A program made the position numbers and the translations under genes. Of a stretch of 64,000 nt of DNA, positions 17,003-26,851 are shown one piece after another. Origin of the DNA: Anabaena sp. UHCC 0204 (GTDB lineage: Bacteria > Cyanobacteriota > Cyanobacteriia > Cyanobacteriales > Nostocaceae); contig NZ_VIKW01000008.1 in the NCBI RefSeq assembly GCF_009711975.1, forward strand, positions 1-64,000. The letters are read 5' to 3'. Within the stretch, counting starts at the first letter, position 1. Each line of letters starts with the position of its first letter. The notes below the pieces were generated by a model that was given only the letters and a program-made list of their open reading frames with translations, had not been told where the DNA came from and searched no databases.

Positions 17003-17983
17003 ATGGAGATTACCAGAAGAGGACAAGTGAATCAGTTTAAAACCCTTATTTATGAACAAGAGTTAGAACACATTGCAGGATGGGTTCAAGAAGATCCCAA
17101 CTTAGAAACAGGTGGAGATTTATTTGGCTTTTGGACTCATTCAGGTTTTCCTGTTGTTCAGTTTGTTCTAGGTCCTGGAAAAACTAGCAGACATAATCAA
17201 ACTAGTTTTTATCAAGATAGAGAACATTTAATTAAAGCAGGAGAAATTCTCAGACAGAAACATGGTCTTCAACATATTGGAGAATGGCACTCTCATCATC
17301 AGATGGGATTAGCACAACCTAGTGGGGGTGATGAAAAGACTGTTTTTAACGCCTTAAAGCAATACAAGTTTCCTAAGTTTTTGCTATGTATTGCTAATTT
17401 ACGTTCAGAAAGGGAAAGTTCAGGAAGTAAATATAAAGTTAATGTTGGCTGTTTTTTATTTACTCCTTCATCTACTGAGTATCAAACAGGTTCTTGGGTA
17501 GTATTGCCTGATCAAAGTCCAATTCGTCAAGGATTAAGTCGGGGCGATAATCAAAGTTTATTGAGGAATTGTAGACGTGATAAAAACTGGGAAGTTGACA
17601 TAACAACATTAGAAGAACAAAGATTAATTTCTACTGAACCAATTGAAATATCAAAGGATATATGGTATTCAACAACGAGAGGTAAGGCTTTATTAAAAGA
17701 AATTTTTGATGGCTTAAAAAACAGTTATCAAAATTGTGAAATGTTCCGTACTCCATTGGAAGAGATTTATTTTACATTTGAGCAAAATCCTAATTATGGA
17801 TATGGATCTGCTTCTGATAAATGGCGTGTTGATATTCCTAATAATTTCCCTCAATCTTCACCGAAAATAAAGGTTAATGAGCGTTCATCATCGAAAATAA
17901 AAGATTGGAATGGGGCGTCTCAAGTTTTCAGGCAAATCGAAGCTTGTATCCAAAGATATTACAATGGTGAATGGAGTAAATAA
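17003..17983 (+). CDS. JAB/JAMM metalloprotease with C-terminal UBC-like segment
   Basis: First gene of a ubiquitin-like conjugation operon. The N-terminal domain (about 10-160) is a JAMM peptidase: E35 in LETGGDLFG, H96 and H98 in GEWHSHHQMG, and S107 and D110 in QPSGGDEKT, the full zinc-binding and catalytic set. JAMM enzymes cleave ubiquitin-like proteins from targets or process precursors. The C-terminal part (about 225-326) has ALLKEIFDGLKNSY and WRVDIPNNFPQSSPKIKV, which look like the first helix and the 'P-x-x-F/YP-x-x-P' strand of an E2 fold, but with no catalytic Cys. ATG at 17003 follows an in-frame TTG. The next gene starts 2 bp after the stop. Confidence 0.85.
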   Translation: MEITRRGQVNQFKTLIYEQELEHIAGWVQEDPNLETGGDLFGFWTHSGFPVVQFVLGPGKTSRHNQTSFYQDREHLIKAGEILRQKHGLQHIGEWHSHHQMGLAQPSGGDEKTVFNALKQYKFPKFLLCIANLRSERESSGSKYKVNVGCFLFTPSSTEYQTGSWVVLPDQSPIRQGLSRGDNQSLLRNCRRDKNWEVDITTLEEQRLISTEPIEISKDIWYSTTRGKALLKEIFDGLKNSYQNCEMFRTPLEEIYFTFEQNPNYGYGSASDKWRVDIPNNFPQSSPKIKVNERSSSKIKDWNGASQVFRQIEACIQRYYNGEWSK

Positions 17984-17985
17984 TT

Positions 17986-18447
17986 ATGTCATGGAATCAA
18001 GTACAGCGTCAAAGATTAGCATTAGAAAGAGATATTCTACACAAATATTTTCCTCAATTTAACTGGATTAATCCCACGGATACTAATAATACAAGAATTG
18101 AAGGAGAAGTGAAAACTAATGTAGGTAATGTCTATAAACTCCGAGTCTATGTTCCTTCTGATTTTCCTAACTCTTTACCAGATATGGTTGTTATCTCTCC
18201 ATATCCGTTAAAAGGTGATAAAGGACAAGATATGAAACAACATGAAACGAGTAGTAGTAGTATGCACACTTTAACTCCCAGAGATGGGTATGTGAAGATT
18301 TGCCACTATCGAGATTGGTTGCCTAATATAACTTTATATAAAGTTGTTTTTAAAGGTCGTCTTTGGTTAGAAGCACTCGAAGCACACAAAAGAACAGGTC
18401 AACCAATTGACGCTTTTTTAGGACATATGTATTCAACACAAGATTAA
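17986..18447 (+). CDS. E2-like ubiquitin-conjugating protein (UBC fold)
   Basis: A 153-residue protein with an E2-type layout: an N-terminal helix (residues 1-20), strand and loop YKLRVYVPSDFPNSLPDMVV with the UBC proline motif, H93 in MHTL near the HPN position, a candidate active Cys106 in GYVKICHYRDWLP with the usual W-x-P after it, and a C-terminal helix (YKVVFKGRLWLEALEAH). Bacterial E2s of this type accept a ubiquitin-like protein from the partner E1. It lies between the JAB gene (2 bp gap) and the E1 gene (15 bp gap). Assignment is by motif order; overall identity to eukaryotic E2s must be low. Confidence 0.82.
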   Translation: MSWNQVQRQRLALERDILHKYFPQFNWINPTDTNNTRIEGEVKTNVGNVYKLRVYVPSDFPNSLPDMVVISPYPLKGDKGQDMKQHETSSSSMHTLTPRDGYVKICHYRDWLPNITLYKVVFKGRLWLEALEAHKRTGQPIDAFLGHMYSTQD

Positions 18448-18462
18448 AATAAAGGCAAAATC

Positions 18463-19947
18463 ATGAGTCAAGCAGAATCTCAAGAAGTTCAAAATTTCTT
18501 CCAACAAACAGTAGCAGCAGGAGAGACTCCTGAAGATCAAAACCTAGTATTTGACCCTACAACGGGTGAGTTAGTTGTGCAAGGGAAGAATGAAAAATTA
18601 CCTAATCCTGATGCTGTAGTAGCTGATCAAATTGCTGAAGAAGGTTTTTTTGGAAAAACTTCTTTTGTGTATATGCACGAAAACCAAATTTCAACTATTT
18701 ATCAAAGCTGGAAAGTATCCAAAATTGATCAAGTTCCTGCGGTAGCTTTTGGATTTGATGAGGGAGAAGTATTTCATGTATATACGTCACAACCTAAAGC
18801 TCATTTTGCGGGTATTTCTGTTACTTCAGTTATCCAAATTTTACCACAGTTTGGAAATAATGATGAAGTCTTGAATGTGGTTAATGAAATTGTTAATACA
18901 AGATTATATCAACACGAAAAACAATCGTATAATATTATAGTTTTATCTGCAATTGAAGAAGATAAATTACAATGTCGTGTTTTTATTAAGCAACCTGACG
19001 GTTCTTTGAATGAAGGAATTGTGAAATTCATTCCTGAACATTCTGAGCTTTATTCCAGAAGCCAAGGTTTGCTAGAAACTTCATTGCTTGAAGATTTTAA
19101 GGTTGGAATAGTAGGATTAGGAAGTGGTGGTTCTTCCGTAGCAATAGAATTGGCCAAAGCGGGAGTTGGTAATTTTGTCTTAATTGACTTTGATCGCTTA
19201 GAGTTAGGAAACGTAGCGCGTCATACTTGTGGAACTGGTGATTTAGGACGTTATAAAACTAAATCTGTTAGAGATTTATTATATGGCAAAAATCCTTATC
19301 TTCAAGTAGAAACTGCTGAAATAGATATCAATACTAATCTAGATCAGACTAAACTTTTACTCAAAGATTGTCATTTAATTATTGCTGCAACTGATAATAA
19401 TCGTAGTCGCTTTAATCTCAATAGTATTGCATTGGAATATAAAATACCTACTATTTTTGGGAGGGCGTTAACTCGTGCTTGTGGTGGAGATATTTTAAGA
19501 GTTCGTCCTTTTGCAGGACCTTGTTTAGCCTGTGTTTTTACTAAGGATTTTTTGGAATCTCGGCAAGAAGAAGTTTCTCAATTTCGACAAGCTAGAGAGG
19601 ATAATCCTGCTTATGTTCCTGATAATGAAGTCAAAGCAACTGTTCAAGTAGGTTTATCTTCTGATATTTTGCCTATATCAAATATGATTGTCAAATTGGC
19701 ATTAGTTGAATTATCTCGTGGTAAAGATAGTGGTATTAAGTCTTTAGAGGAAGATTTAATTGCAGATTTTTATATTTGGGCTAATCGCCGAGATAATACT
19801 TATGAAAGTTGGCCTAAGATGGAATATGGCTCAAAAACACCTTCTATTTTACGTTGGTATGGGGCTAGATGGGAACGTAATTTATCCTGTGCAGTTTGTG
19901 GAGAAAGACAAGATACAATAAATGGCGATGATGGCTTTTTTGGATAA
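18463..19947 (+). CDS. E1-like ThiF-family adenylyltransferase
   Basis: A 494-residue E1-like enzyme. The C-terminal ThiF domain (about 205-485) has the nucleotide loop GIVGLGSGG (215-223), the Asp after the second strand (VLIDFDRLELGNVARH), the ATDNNRSR segment and two CxxC pairs, C354/C357 and C476/C479, which form the structural zinc site. Candidate thioester cysteines are C340 (LTRACGG) or C256. About 200 N-terminal residues are not recognised. ThiF domains adenylate the C-terminal glycine of a ubiquitin-like protein. The product itself ends in GFFG. A terminator follows at 20011. Confidence 0.87.
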   Translation: MSQAESQEVQNFFQQTVAAGETPEDQNLVFDPTTGELVVQGKNEKLPNPDAVVADQIAEEGFFGKTSFVYMHENQISTIYQSWKVSKIDQVPAVAFGFDEGEVFHVYTSQPKAHFAGISVTSVIQILPQFGNNDEVLNVVNEIVNTRLYQHEKQSYNIIVLSAIEEDKLQCRVFIKQPDGSLNEGIVKFIPEHSELYSRSQGLLETSLLEDFKVGIVGLGSGGSSVAIELAKAGVGNFVLIDFDRLELGNVARHTCGTGDLGRYKTKSVRDLLYGKNPYLQVETAEIDINTNLDQTKLLLKDCHLIIAATDNNRSRFNLNSIALEYKIPTIFGRALTRACGGDILRVRPFAGPCLACVFTKDFLESRQEEVSQFRQAREDNPAYVPDNEVKATVQVGLSSDILPISNMIVKLALVELSRGKDSGIKSLEEDLIADFYIWANRRDNTYESWPKMEYGSKTPSILRWYGARWERNLSCAVCGERQDTINGDDGFFG

Positions 19948-20010
19948 CTGATTCAAATATCAAGATTATTGAGATTAGATAGAAATTCGTTTCTACATTT
20001 TTATATACGG

Positions 20011-20041
20011 GTAGGGGGTTAGCTAAAAGCTAAACCCCTAC
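20011..20041. terminator. Hairpin terminator after the JAB-E2-E1 operon
   Basis: GTAGGGGGTTAGCT pairs with AGCTAAACCCCTAC over 14 bp (one G-T/A-C type mismatch region) with a 3-nt loop. It lies 64 bp after the E1 stop. The T run is weak, so it may also be a dispersed palindrome. Confidence 0.6.
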
Positions 20042-20084
20042 GTTATGTGTTCATGAAAATGCTATAATTATATCAAAATTTATC

Positions 20085-20188
20085 CTAGTACAATGCAACG
20101 CAAGTACATGAACCATTAAAAATCTTCAAAAAGCTTGTGTAATCAGCCTTTTTAATTATTAATTTTTAATTCCGCCTGACGGTACTAG
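20085..20188. repeat. CTAGTAC-bounded repeat, copy A
   Basis: About 104 bp running from CTAGTAC to GTACTAG. The core, CCATTAAAAATCTTCAAAAAGCTT followed by a T-rich run and ATTCCGCCTGACGG, is shared with copies at 47489-47597 and 55786-55874. No coding capacity. The inverted ends suggest a non-autonomous mobile element or a REP-like sequence. Confidence 0.75.
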
Positions 20189-20265
20189 CCACATTAACTT
20201 CAAAAGAGCGATACCTGCGGTAAGCTAACGCTAACGCTTTTCTGTATCTATGGAAATTAGTTATT

Positions 20266-20616
20266 CTATTCCATAAGCTGTTCTACAATTCCTTGAATGG
20301 TTGCAACACCAATATCCTCTTGATCAGATTTTGAATATACTGTTAACAAAATAATATTTGTAGCAGTTTGTAGATAATAAATAACTCGATATCCTGCACT
20401 TTTGCCTTTTTGAATATTGCTATTTTTCACCCTAACCTTATAAACTTGATATTCTTCTCCTAACCCTACGAGACGATCTCCTATTATTTCTCCTTCCTGC
20501 AACTGCAAAATAATGGGTTCAATATCATCACGAATTTTCCGATATCGTTTTGATAGTTTATATAATTGTTTTTCAAATTCAGGAGAAAATTTAACTGAGA
20601 TATCATTCACTTTCAA
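20266..20616 (-). CDS. relE: RelE/ParE-family toxin
   Basis: A 116-residue toxin of the RelE/ParE fold: VKFSPEFEKQLYKLSKRYRKIRDDIEPII at the N-terminus, then GYRVIYYLQTATNIILLTVYSKSDQEDI, the usual central and C-terminal strands. RelE enzymes cut mRNA in the ribosome. It overlaps the preceding antitoxin gene by 14 nt on the minus strand. With that RelN-like partner it corresponds to the cyanobacterial RelNE type. Confidence 0.88.
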   Translation of the reverse strand: MKVNDISVKFSPEFEKQLYKLSKRYRKIRDDIEPIILQLQEGEIIGDRLVGLGEEYQVYKVRVKNSNIQKGKSAGYRVIYYLQTATNIILLTVYSKSDQEDIGVATIQGIVEQLME

Positions 20617-20845
20617 TTCTCTCCCATAATTCAGAAATAGGTCTAGCCTTACCTGATTTTACTTCTGCAAAAGCCCTGGTTAAACTCTCTTTTATTTCTT
20701 CAATGGGAGTATCATCAAGATCATAATCATCTGCTTCTGGTAAAAGAATAATTACTTTGACAGCATTAATATTATCAATTTGTAAAGGATAATCTAAGGT
20801 TAATTGTCCTTCTTGTATTTTTCCAGTAACTTCTAAGGCTTTCAT
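20603..20845 (-). CDS. relN: RelN-family antitoxin
   Basis: An 80-residue antitoxin. The N-terminus MKALEVTGKIQEGQLTLDYPLQ forms beta strands. The acidic middle, with DDTPIEEIKESLTRAFAEVKSGKARPISELW, is the family signature of RelN antitoxins known with RelE in Synechocystis. It should neutralise RelE and autoregulate the operon. Its stop codon lies inside the toxin start region, so the two are translationally coupled. Confidence 0.87.
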   Translation of the reverse strand: MKALEVTGKIQEGQLTLDYPLQIDNINAVKVIILLPEADDYDLDDTPIEEIKESLTRAFAEVKSGKARPISELWERIESE

Positions 20846-22610
<1,765 letters not shown>

Positions 22611-22612
<2 letters not shown>

Positions 22613-22733
22613 GTGACAGGTGACAGGTGACAGGTGACAGTAAAAGAAGGTAAGAGGTGAAAGAAAGATCATATTTCTTGCCTATTCCCTATTCCCTATT
22701 CCCTATTCTCTGTCACCTGTCACCTGTTCCCTG
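22611..22733. repeat. STRR arrays between eno and argC
   Basis: Four copies of AGGTGAC (22611-22638) and, 45 bp on, about four copies of CTATTCC/CCTATTC (22682-22709), then inverted copies TCACCTG (22711-22725). The outer arrays are complementary, so the 129-bp gap between the convergent genes can fold into a long hairpin. Heptameric STRRs are characteristic of heterocystous cyanobacteria. Confidence 0.85.
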
Positions 22734-22741
22734 TAACCTAA

Positions 22742-23800
22742 TTAAGGATAAAACCCAACTTTAGGTAATCCTAAGGTTTCATCCCAACCCAACATGATAT
22801 TCATACACTGAATTGCTTGTCCGGCTTGACCTTTAATCAGGTTATCAATGGCTGACATGACGATAACGCGCCCGGTGCGGGGGTCAACTTCTAAGCCGAT
22901 ATAACAATTGTTACTTCCACACGCCCATTTAGTTTGGGGATAAGTGCCACTATTACAGATTTTCACCCAAGGGGAATTGCGGTAAAAGGCGCTGTAGATG
23001 GTAATCAGGTCATCACGGACTAAACCGGGATCGCGCATGGTGGCGTACACAGTGGCTAAAATCCCCCGCACCATGGGGATCAGGTGGGGTGTAAATTGGA
23101 TTTTTACGTCATGTCCTGCCAATTCACTACAAATCTGCTCAATTTCTGGGGTGTGGCGGTGTCTACCGACGTTATAAGCACCCAGAGAGTTATCGGCTTC
23201 GGCTAACAACAGGTTGACTTTGGCTTGTCTTCCGCCCCCAGATGTGCCGGATTTGGCATCAATGATGGCTGTTTCAGGAACTATTAAACCTTGTTTTAGA
23301 AGTGGGGAGAGTGCCAGCAAACTAGCTGTAGGATAGCAACCAGGACAGCCGACCAGATTGGCTTCGGCAATGCGATCGCGGTACAATTCCGGTAAACCAT
23401 AAACTGCTGTTGCTGCTATAGTGCGATCGCTTCTTTCTGTTCCATACCAAGTCGTATAAGTTTTCAAATCACCGAAGCGATAATCAGCACTCAGATCCAG
23501 TACCTTACAACCTTTTTCTATAAGTTGGGGAGCGATTTGGCAAGCTAGTCCATTGGGTAAAGATAGAAATACCACTTCACAACGACTAGCAATAATATCC
23601 GGTTGGACTGCCTCAATGGGCAAATTAACTATATTACCGAACTGTGGATACAGGTCAGCAAAGGATTTACCTGCGCTGCTTTCACCACCTAAATAAACGA
23701 TTTCTACTTCAGGATGATCCATCAGCAGTCGCACTAGCTGCACTCCACCATACCCTGACGCGCCAACGATTCCAACTGGTACGCGTCTTAAATTTCCCAT
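22742..23800 (-). CDS. argC: N-acetyl-gamma-glutamyl-phosphate reductase
   Basis: Third step of arginine synthesis: NADPH-dependent reduction of N-acetylglutamyl phosphate. The 352 residues show the nucleotide-binding start ([18 protein letters not shown]), the active-site Cys in [11 protein letters not shown] and the [10 protein letters not shown] loop. It is a normal type I ArgC length. It stands as a single gene converging on eno; no other arg gene is in the window. Confidence 0.98.
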   Translation of the reverse strand: MGNLRRVPVGIVGASGYGGVQLVRLLMDHPEVEIVYLGGESSAGKSFADLYPQFGNIVNLPIEAVQPDIIASRCEVVFLSLPNGLACQIAPQLIEKGCKVLDLSADYRFGDLKTYTTWYGTERSDRTIAATAVYGLPELYRDRIAEANLVGCPGCYPTASLLALSPLLKQGLIVPETAIIDAKSGTSGGGRQAKVNLLLAEADNSLGAYNVGRHRHTPEIEQICSELAGHDVKIQFTPHLIPMVRGILATVYATMRDPGLVRDDLITIYSAFYRNSPWVKICNSGTYPQTKWACGSNNCYIGLEVDPRTGRVIVMSAIDNLIKGQAGQAIQCMNIMLGWDETLGLPKVGFYP

Positions 23801-24162
23801 GATCTTAAATCCTTATCCACTTTTAGTTATCTATTATCAGTCATCAGCAGTCCAGCTAGTCGCTAATTACTAAAGACTTCTTGCTATTGAACTTTCGCTG
23901 CATTGTATAGCAAAGAGCATCTTTTAGCGTACCTATAATTACAAATATCTTTAAAAAAGAATCACACTCATAGTGTGTATAAAATCAGTACCACTAAAGA
24001 TTATGTTTTTTATGTGACAGAAAATTATAAATTTCCAAGCCCGATACCAAGTTAGTTTTACTGTGGTATAGTATTGGTAAGTAACGGCAAGTATTGACAC
24101 TCTAGAATTAAGTTATCCGAAAAGGTTATAAATAGCGTTATAACGACGCTGATTATATCAAA
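23801..24162. other. Divergent promoter region of argC and the RHH operon, with palindrome
   Basis: The 362 bp separate argC from the ribbon-helix-helix gene. Eighteen bases before the RHH start lies the perfect palindrome CGTTATAACG (24136-24145), nested in AGCG...CGCT; it is a plausible autorepressor operator. TTGACA is present near 24093, but no well-spaced -10 follows it. Confidence 0.45.
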
Positions 24163-24321
24163 ATGATTGTGGCTACCAAAAAACCTAAAGTGACTATTTA
24201 CTTGCCAACTGAATTAAAAGCAGAATTAGACAATTGGGCTGAAGAAGAAAACAGGAGTGTTAGCAATCTTGTGGAAACTGTCCTCAAGAATGCGATCGCC
24301 AACCGTCAAAATAAAAAATAG
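24163..24321 (+). CDS. Small ribbon-helix-helix (CopG-like) protein
   Basis: A 52-residue frame (MIVATKKPKVTIYLPTELKA...). It has the RHH pattern: a beta strand KVTIYLP, helix ELKAELDNWAEEEN, turn RS and second helix VSNLVETVLKNAI. Such proteins bind DNA as dimers and are often antitoxins or autorepressors. A perfect palindrome lies 18 bp upstream. It is followed after 8 bp by the 66-residue gene, so it is the first of a three-gene micro-operon. Confidence 0.78.
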   Translation: MIVATKKPKVTIYLPTELKAELDNWAEEENRSVSNLVETVLKNAIANRQNKK

Positions 24322-24329
24322 TTGACAAC

Positions 24330-24530
24330 ATGAATGACAAGAATGAACCAAATAACCCAGATGAGGAGGAATTTGATCCAGTAACAGATACAAGAGATTG
24401 GTCTGCGGCTGTTACAGAGTTAGCTTGTTTTGCTTTAGCAAGAAGAAAGGGAAAACGGCTGGTCAAAATTATTAATACGAAAAAGTCATCAATGCCTATC
24501 ATTTGTATTTTTGAGGATTACCCAGAATGA
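24330..24530 (+). CDS. Hypothetical protein of the RHH micro-operon
   Basis: A 66-residue protein, not recognised. The first 25 residues are acidic (MNDKNEPNNPDEEEFDPVTD), followed by a hydrophobic/basic half (VTELACFALARRKGKRLVKII). It has no signal peptide. It overlaps the next frame by 4 nt (ATGA), showing translational coupling. The context, RHH gene upstream and coupled small gene downstream, suggests a toxin-antitoxin-like or regulatory set, but no family was identified. Confidence 0.6.
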   Translation: MNDKNEPNNPDEEEFDPVTDTRDWSAAVTELACFALARRKGKRLVKIINTKKSSMPIICIFEDYPE

Positions 24531-24769
24531 TTACCGTAGCGACCCAAGTTCCCATTAATACTATTGTTCCTATGTTAATTGCTATTAGCGATCGCAATTG
24601 GGAACAATTTAAAACTCTAGAGTCTGATTTTGTTGATCAGTATGGAGTGGATGTATGGGAAGAAGTTTTTAATTTCCGCCTCAAACCAGCACTAGACAAA
24701 GATTCTGACCGATGGTTACTGGTTCAGTGGTGCAGTACAGGTATCAAATCCGTCAAAAATGTGACTTAG
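24527..24769 (+). CDS. Hypothetical protein, third gene of the RHH micro-operon
   Basis: An 80-residue protein, not recognised. It begins MITVATQVPINTIVPMLIAI and has a Trp-rich, charged C-terminal half (YGVDVWEEVFNF, DRWLLVQWCST). Its ATG overlaps the stop of the preceding gene. It is followed 90 bp later by ribBA. No catalytic motif is evident. Confidence 0.6.
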   Translation: MITVATQVPINTIVPMLIAISDRNWEQFKTLESDFVDQYGVDVWEEVFNFRLKPALDKDSDRWLLVQWCSTGIKSVKNVT

Positions 24770-24859
24770 TTTTTAGACAAAATCTAATTCTGAGAAACAA
24801 GCTACAATTTACAATAAGAAATTGTTAAAAAAATTTACGTTGGTAGCTGGAAATTTTCT

Positions 24860-26533
24860 GTGTCACAGCCTAAGACAACTCAAACCTTTAAATTTGATAC
24901 TATTGATGCCGCTTTGGCCGATCTCAAAGCTGGTCGTGTCATCGTCGTCGTAGATGACGAAAATCGAGAAAATGAAGGCGATTTAATTTGTGCCGCCCAA
25001 TTTGCCACCCCTGACATGATTAACTTCATGGCCGTAGAAGCCAGAGGGTTGATTTGTCTGGCTATGACAGGCGATCGCTTGGATGAACTAGACTTACCAT
25101 TAATGGTGAGCAAGCTGACAGATACTAACCAAACTGCATTCACCGTTAGTATTGATGCTGGTCCCCATTTGGGCGTTAGCACTGGTATTTCCGCCGAAGA
25201 CCGCGCCCGCACGATTCAAGTCACCCTCAACCCAGCCACCAAACCGGAAGAATTGCGCCGTCCAGGTCATATTTTCCCACTACGGGCTAGGGCGGGAGGC
25301 GTACTCAAACGGGCAGGACATACAGAAGCCGCTGTTGACTTAGCCAGACTAGCTGGACTTTACCCAGCCGGGGTAATTTGTGAAATTCAAAACCCTGATG
25401 GTTCAATGGCTCGGTTAAATCAGTTAGTTGAATATGCCAAAAATCATCACCTGAAAATAATTAGCATTGCTGATTTAATCAGTTATCGTCTGCAAAACGA
25501 TCGCCTGGTATATCGCGAAATTATTACCAAGCTACCCAGCGAGTTTGGTCAATTTGATATTTACGGCTACCGCCACACCCTAGATAATACAGATCACGTC
25601 GCTATTGTCAAGGGAGATCCAGCAAATTTCCAAGATCAACCAATCATGGTGCGAATGCACTCAGAATGTTTAACGGGTGATGCTTTGGGTTCTTTGCGCT
25701 GCGACTGTCGAATGCAATTGCAAGCCGCATTGAAAATGATTGAAAATGCTGGTCAAGGTGTCGTTGTTTACCTGCGTCAAGAGGGACGGGGAATAGGCTT
25801 AATTAACAAGCTGAAAGCCTACTCTTTGCAGGATATGGGCTTGGATACGGTAGAAGCAAATGAGCGTTTAGGATTTCCGGCTGATTTGCGCGATTATGGC
25901 ATGGGGGCGCAAATTCTCATGGATTTGGGCATCAAAAAAATCCGCCTCATTACCAATAATCCCCGGAAAATTGCTGGTGTCAAAGGTTATGGTTTAGAAG
26001 TTGTAGATCGTCTTCCCCTCTTAATTGAGTCTAATGATTTCAATTCCTATTATCTAGCTACCAAAGCCAAGAAATTGGGACATATGTTGTTACAAACTTA
26101 TCTAGTAACAATAGCGATACATTGGCAAGATGAACCGGAATCCGTAACTGAACGTTATGAACGATTAGAAAAAATACGGCATTTATCAAAGAATCAGCAT
26201 TTATTGTTACAAGAAGAAGCCCGTCCATTAGGAATCGCTTTATTTGATCAACCATCTTTAACTGTACATTTAGGTTTTGATCAAGCTAATATTGCTGAAT
26301 CTAATTGGTATCAACAAAAAGGACATCCTTACCTGCAAGCAATTTGCCAGATTTTAGATGAAATCGCAACTTTACCCTATATTCAGAAAATGGAATTTCT
26401 CATTGCGACAGGTAGCGATCCTTTGAGTAATTTGCAGGTACAGTTAGACAGGCAAATCTTCTCTGTTGGTTTACTACCTTCATCTTTAAAAGATAACTTA
26501 CAAACTCAGCAGATTTACAGTTTTAGTAAGTAG
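24860..26533 (+). CDS. ribBA: Bifunctional DHBP synthase / GTP cyclohydrolase II
   Basis: Makes both early riboflavin precursors. The N-terminal DHBP synthase domain (about 10-205) has VVDDENRENEGD and RAGGVLKRAGHTEAA. The GTP cyclohydrolase II domain (about 210-400) has the zinc cysteines in CLTGDALGSLRCDC and the catalytic RQEGRGIGLINK loop. About 150 extra C-terminal residues, usual in cyanobacterial RibBA, have no assigned role. Translation begins at GTG. No FMN riboswitch was seen upstream. Confidence 0.97.
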   Translation: MSQPKTTQTFKFDTIDAALADLKAGRVIVVVDDENRENEGDLICAAQFATPDMINFMAVEARGLICLAMTGDRLDELDLPLMVSKLTDTNQTAFTVSIDAGPHLGVSTGISAEDRARTIQVTLNPATKPEELRRPGHIFPLRARAGGVLKRAGHTEAAVDLARLAGLYPAGVICEIQNPDGSMARLNQLVEYAKNHHLKIISIADLISYRLQNDRLVYREIITKLPSEFGQFDIYGYRHTLDNTDHVAIVKGDPANFQDQPIMVRMHSECLTGDALGSLRCDCRMQLQAALKMIENAGQGVVVYLRQEGRGIGLINKLKAYSLQDMGLDTVEANERLGFPADLRDYGMGAQILMDLGIKKIRLITNNPRKIAGVKGYGLEVVDRLPLLIESNDFNSYYLATKAKKLGHMLLQTYLVTIAIHWQDEPESVTERYERLEKIRHLSKNQHLLLQEEARPLGIALFDQPSLTVHLGFDQANIAESNWYQQKGHPYLQAICQILDEIATLPYIQKMEFLIATGSDPLSNLQVQLDRQIFSVGLLPSSLKDNLQTQQIYSFSK

Positions 26534-26560
26534 GATTTCCTAAATTTCCATATATTGATC

Positions 26561-26588
26561 ATAGCTCTAGTTTTATAGCTGGAGCTAT
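26561..26588 (+). terminator. Terminator after ribBA
   Basis: ATAGCTCTAG pairs with CTGGAGCTAT (one G-T pair) around an 8-nt loop. TTTGTT follows. Correct place and direction for ribBA. Confidence 0.65.
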
Positions 26589-26678
26589 TTGTTCATTATT
26601 TATGTATGCTTGAGTAAGCCCACAAATAAAAGTTGCTATAAACTAGATAATTAGCAAGTACAAAAAGTATAATTTTTA

Positions 26679-26790
26679 GGTGTTGCTGATTAAGAGTATG
26701 ATTTTGTTTCACGCAGAGGCGCAGAGTCTACAGAGAGTAAGAGTTTGAAATCATTGATTTTTGAATTTCATACCCTAATTCAGCAACGCC
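26679..26790. mobile_element. 112-bp MITE, copy 2, with 8-bp target duplication
   Basis: Identical to the copy at 8345-8456 at 111 of 112 positions (T for C at position 3). It is flanked by its own 8-bp direct repeat AATTTTTA (26671-26678 and 26791-26798), so it inserted independently. It lies 61 bp upstream of the RloA start, and its inverted ends may influence that promoter. Confidence 0.88.
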
Positions 26791-26851
26791 AATTTTTAGT
26801 ATTTAGAATAATTTGTGGGTTATATGCGGATAACCAACTAAGAATAAAGTT

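Noticed and set aside
17003-19947. CBASS type II operon
   Set aside because: No CD-NTase or effector gene is adjacent, and E1 and E2 are separate proteins rather than a Cap2 fusion.
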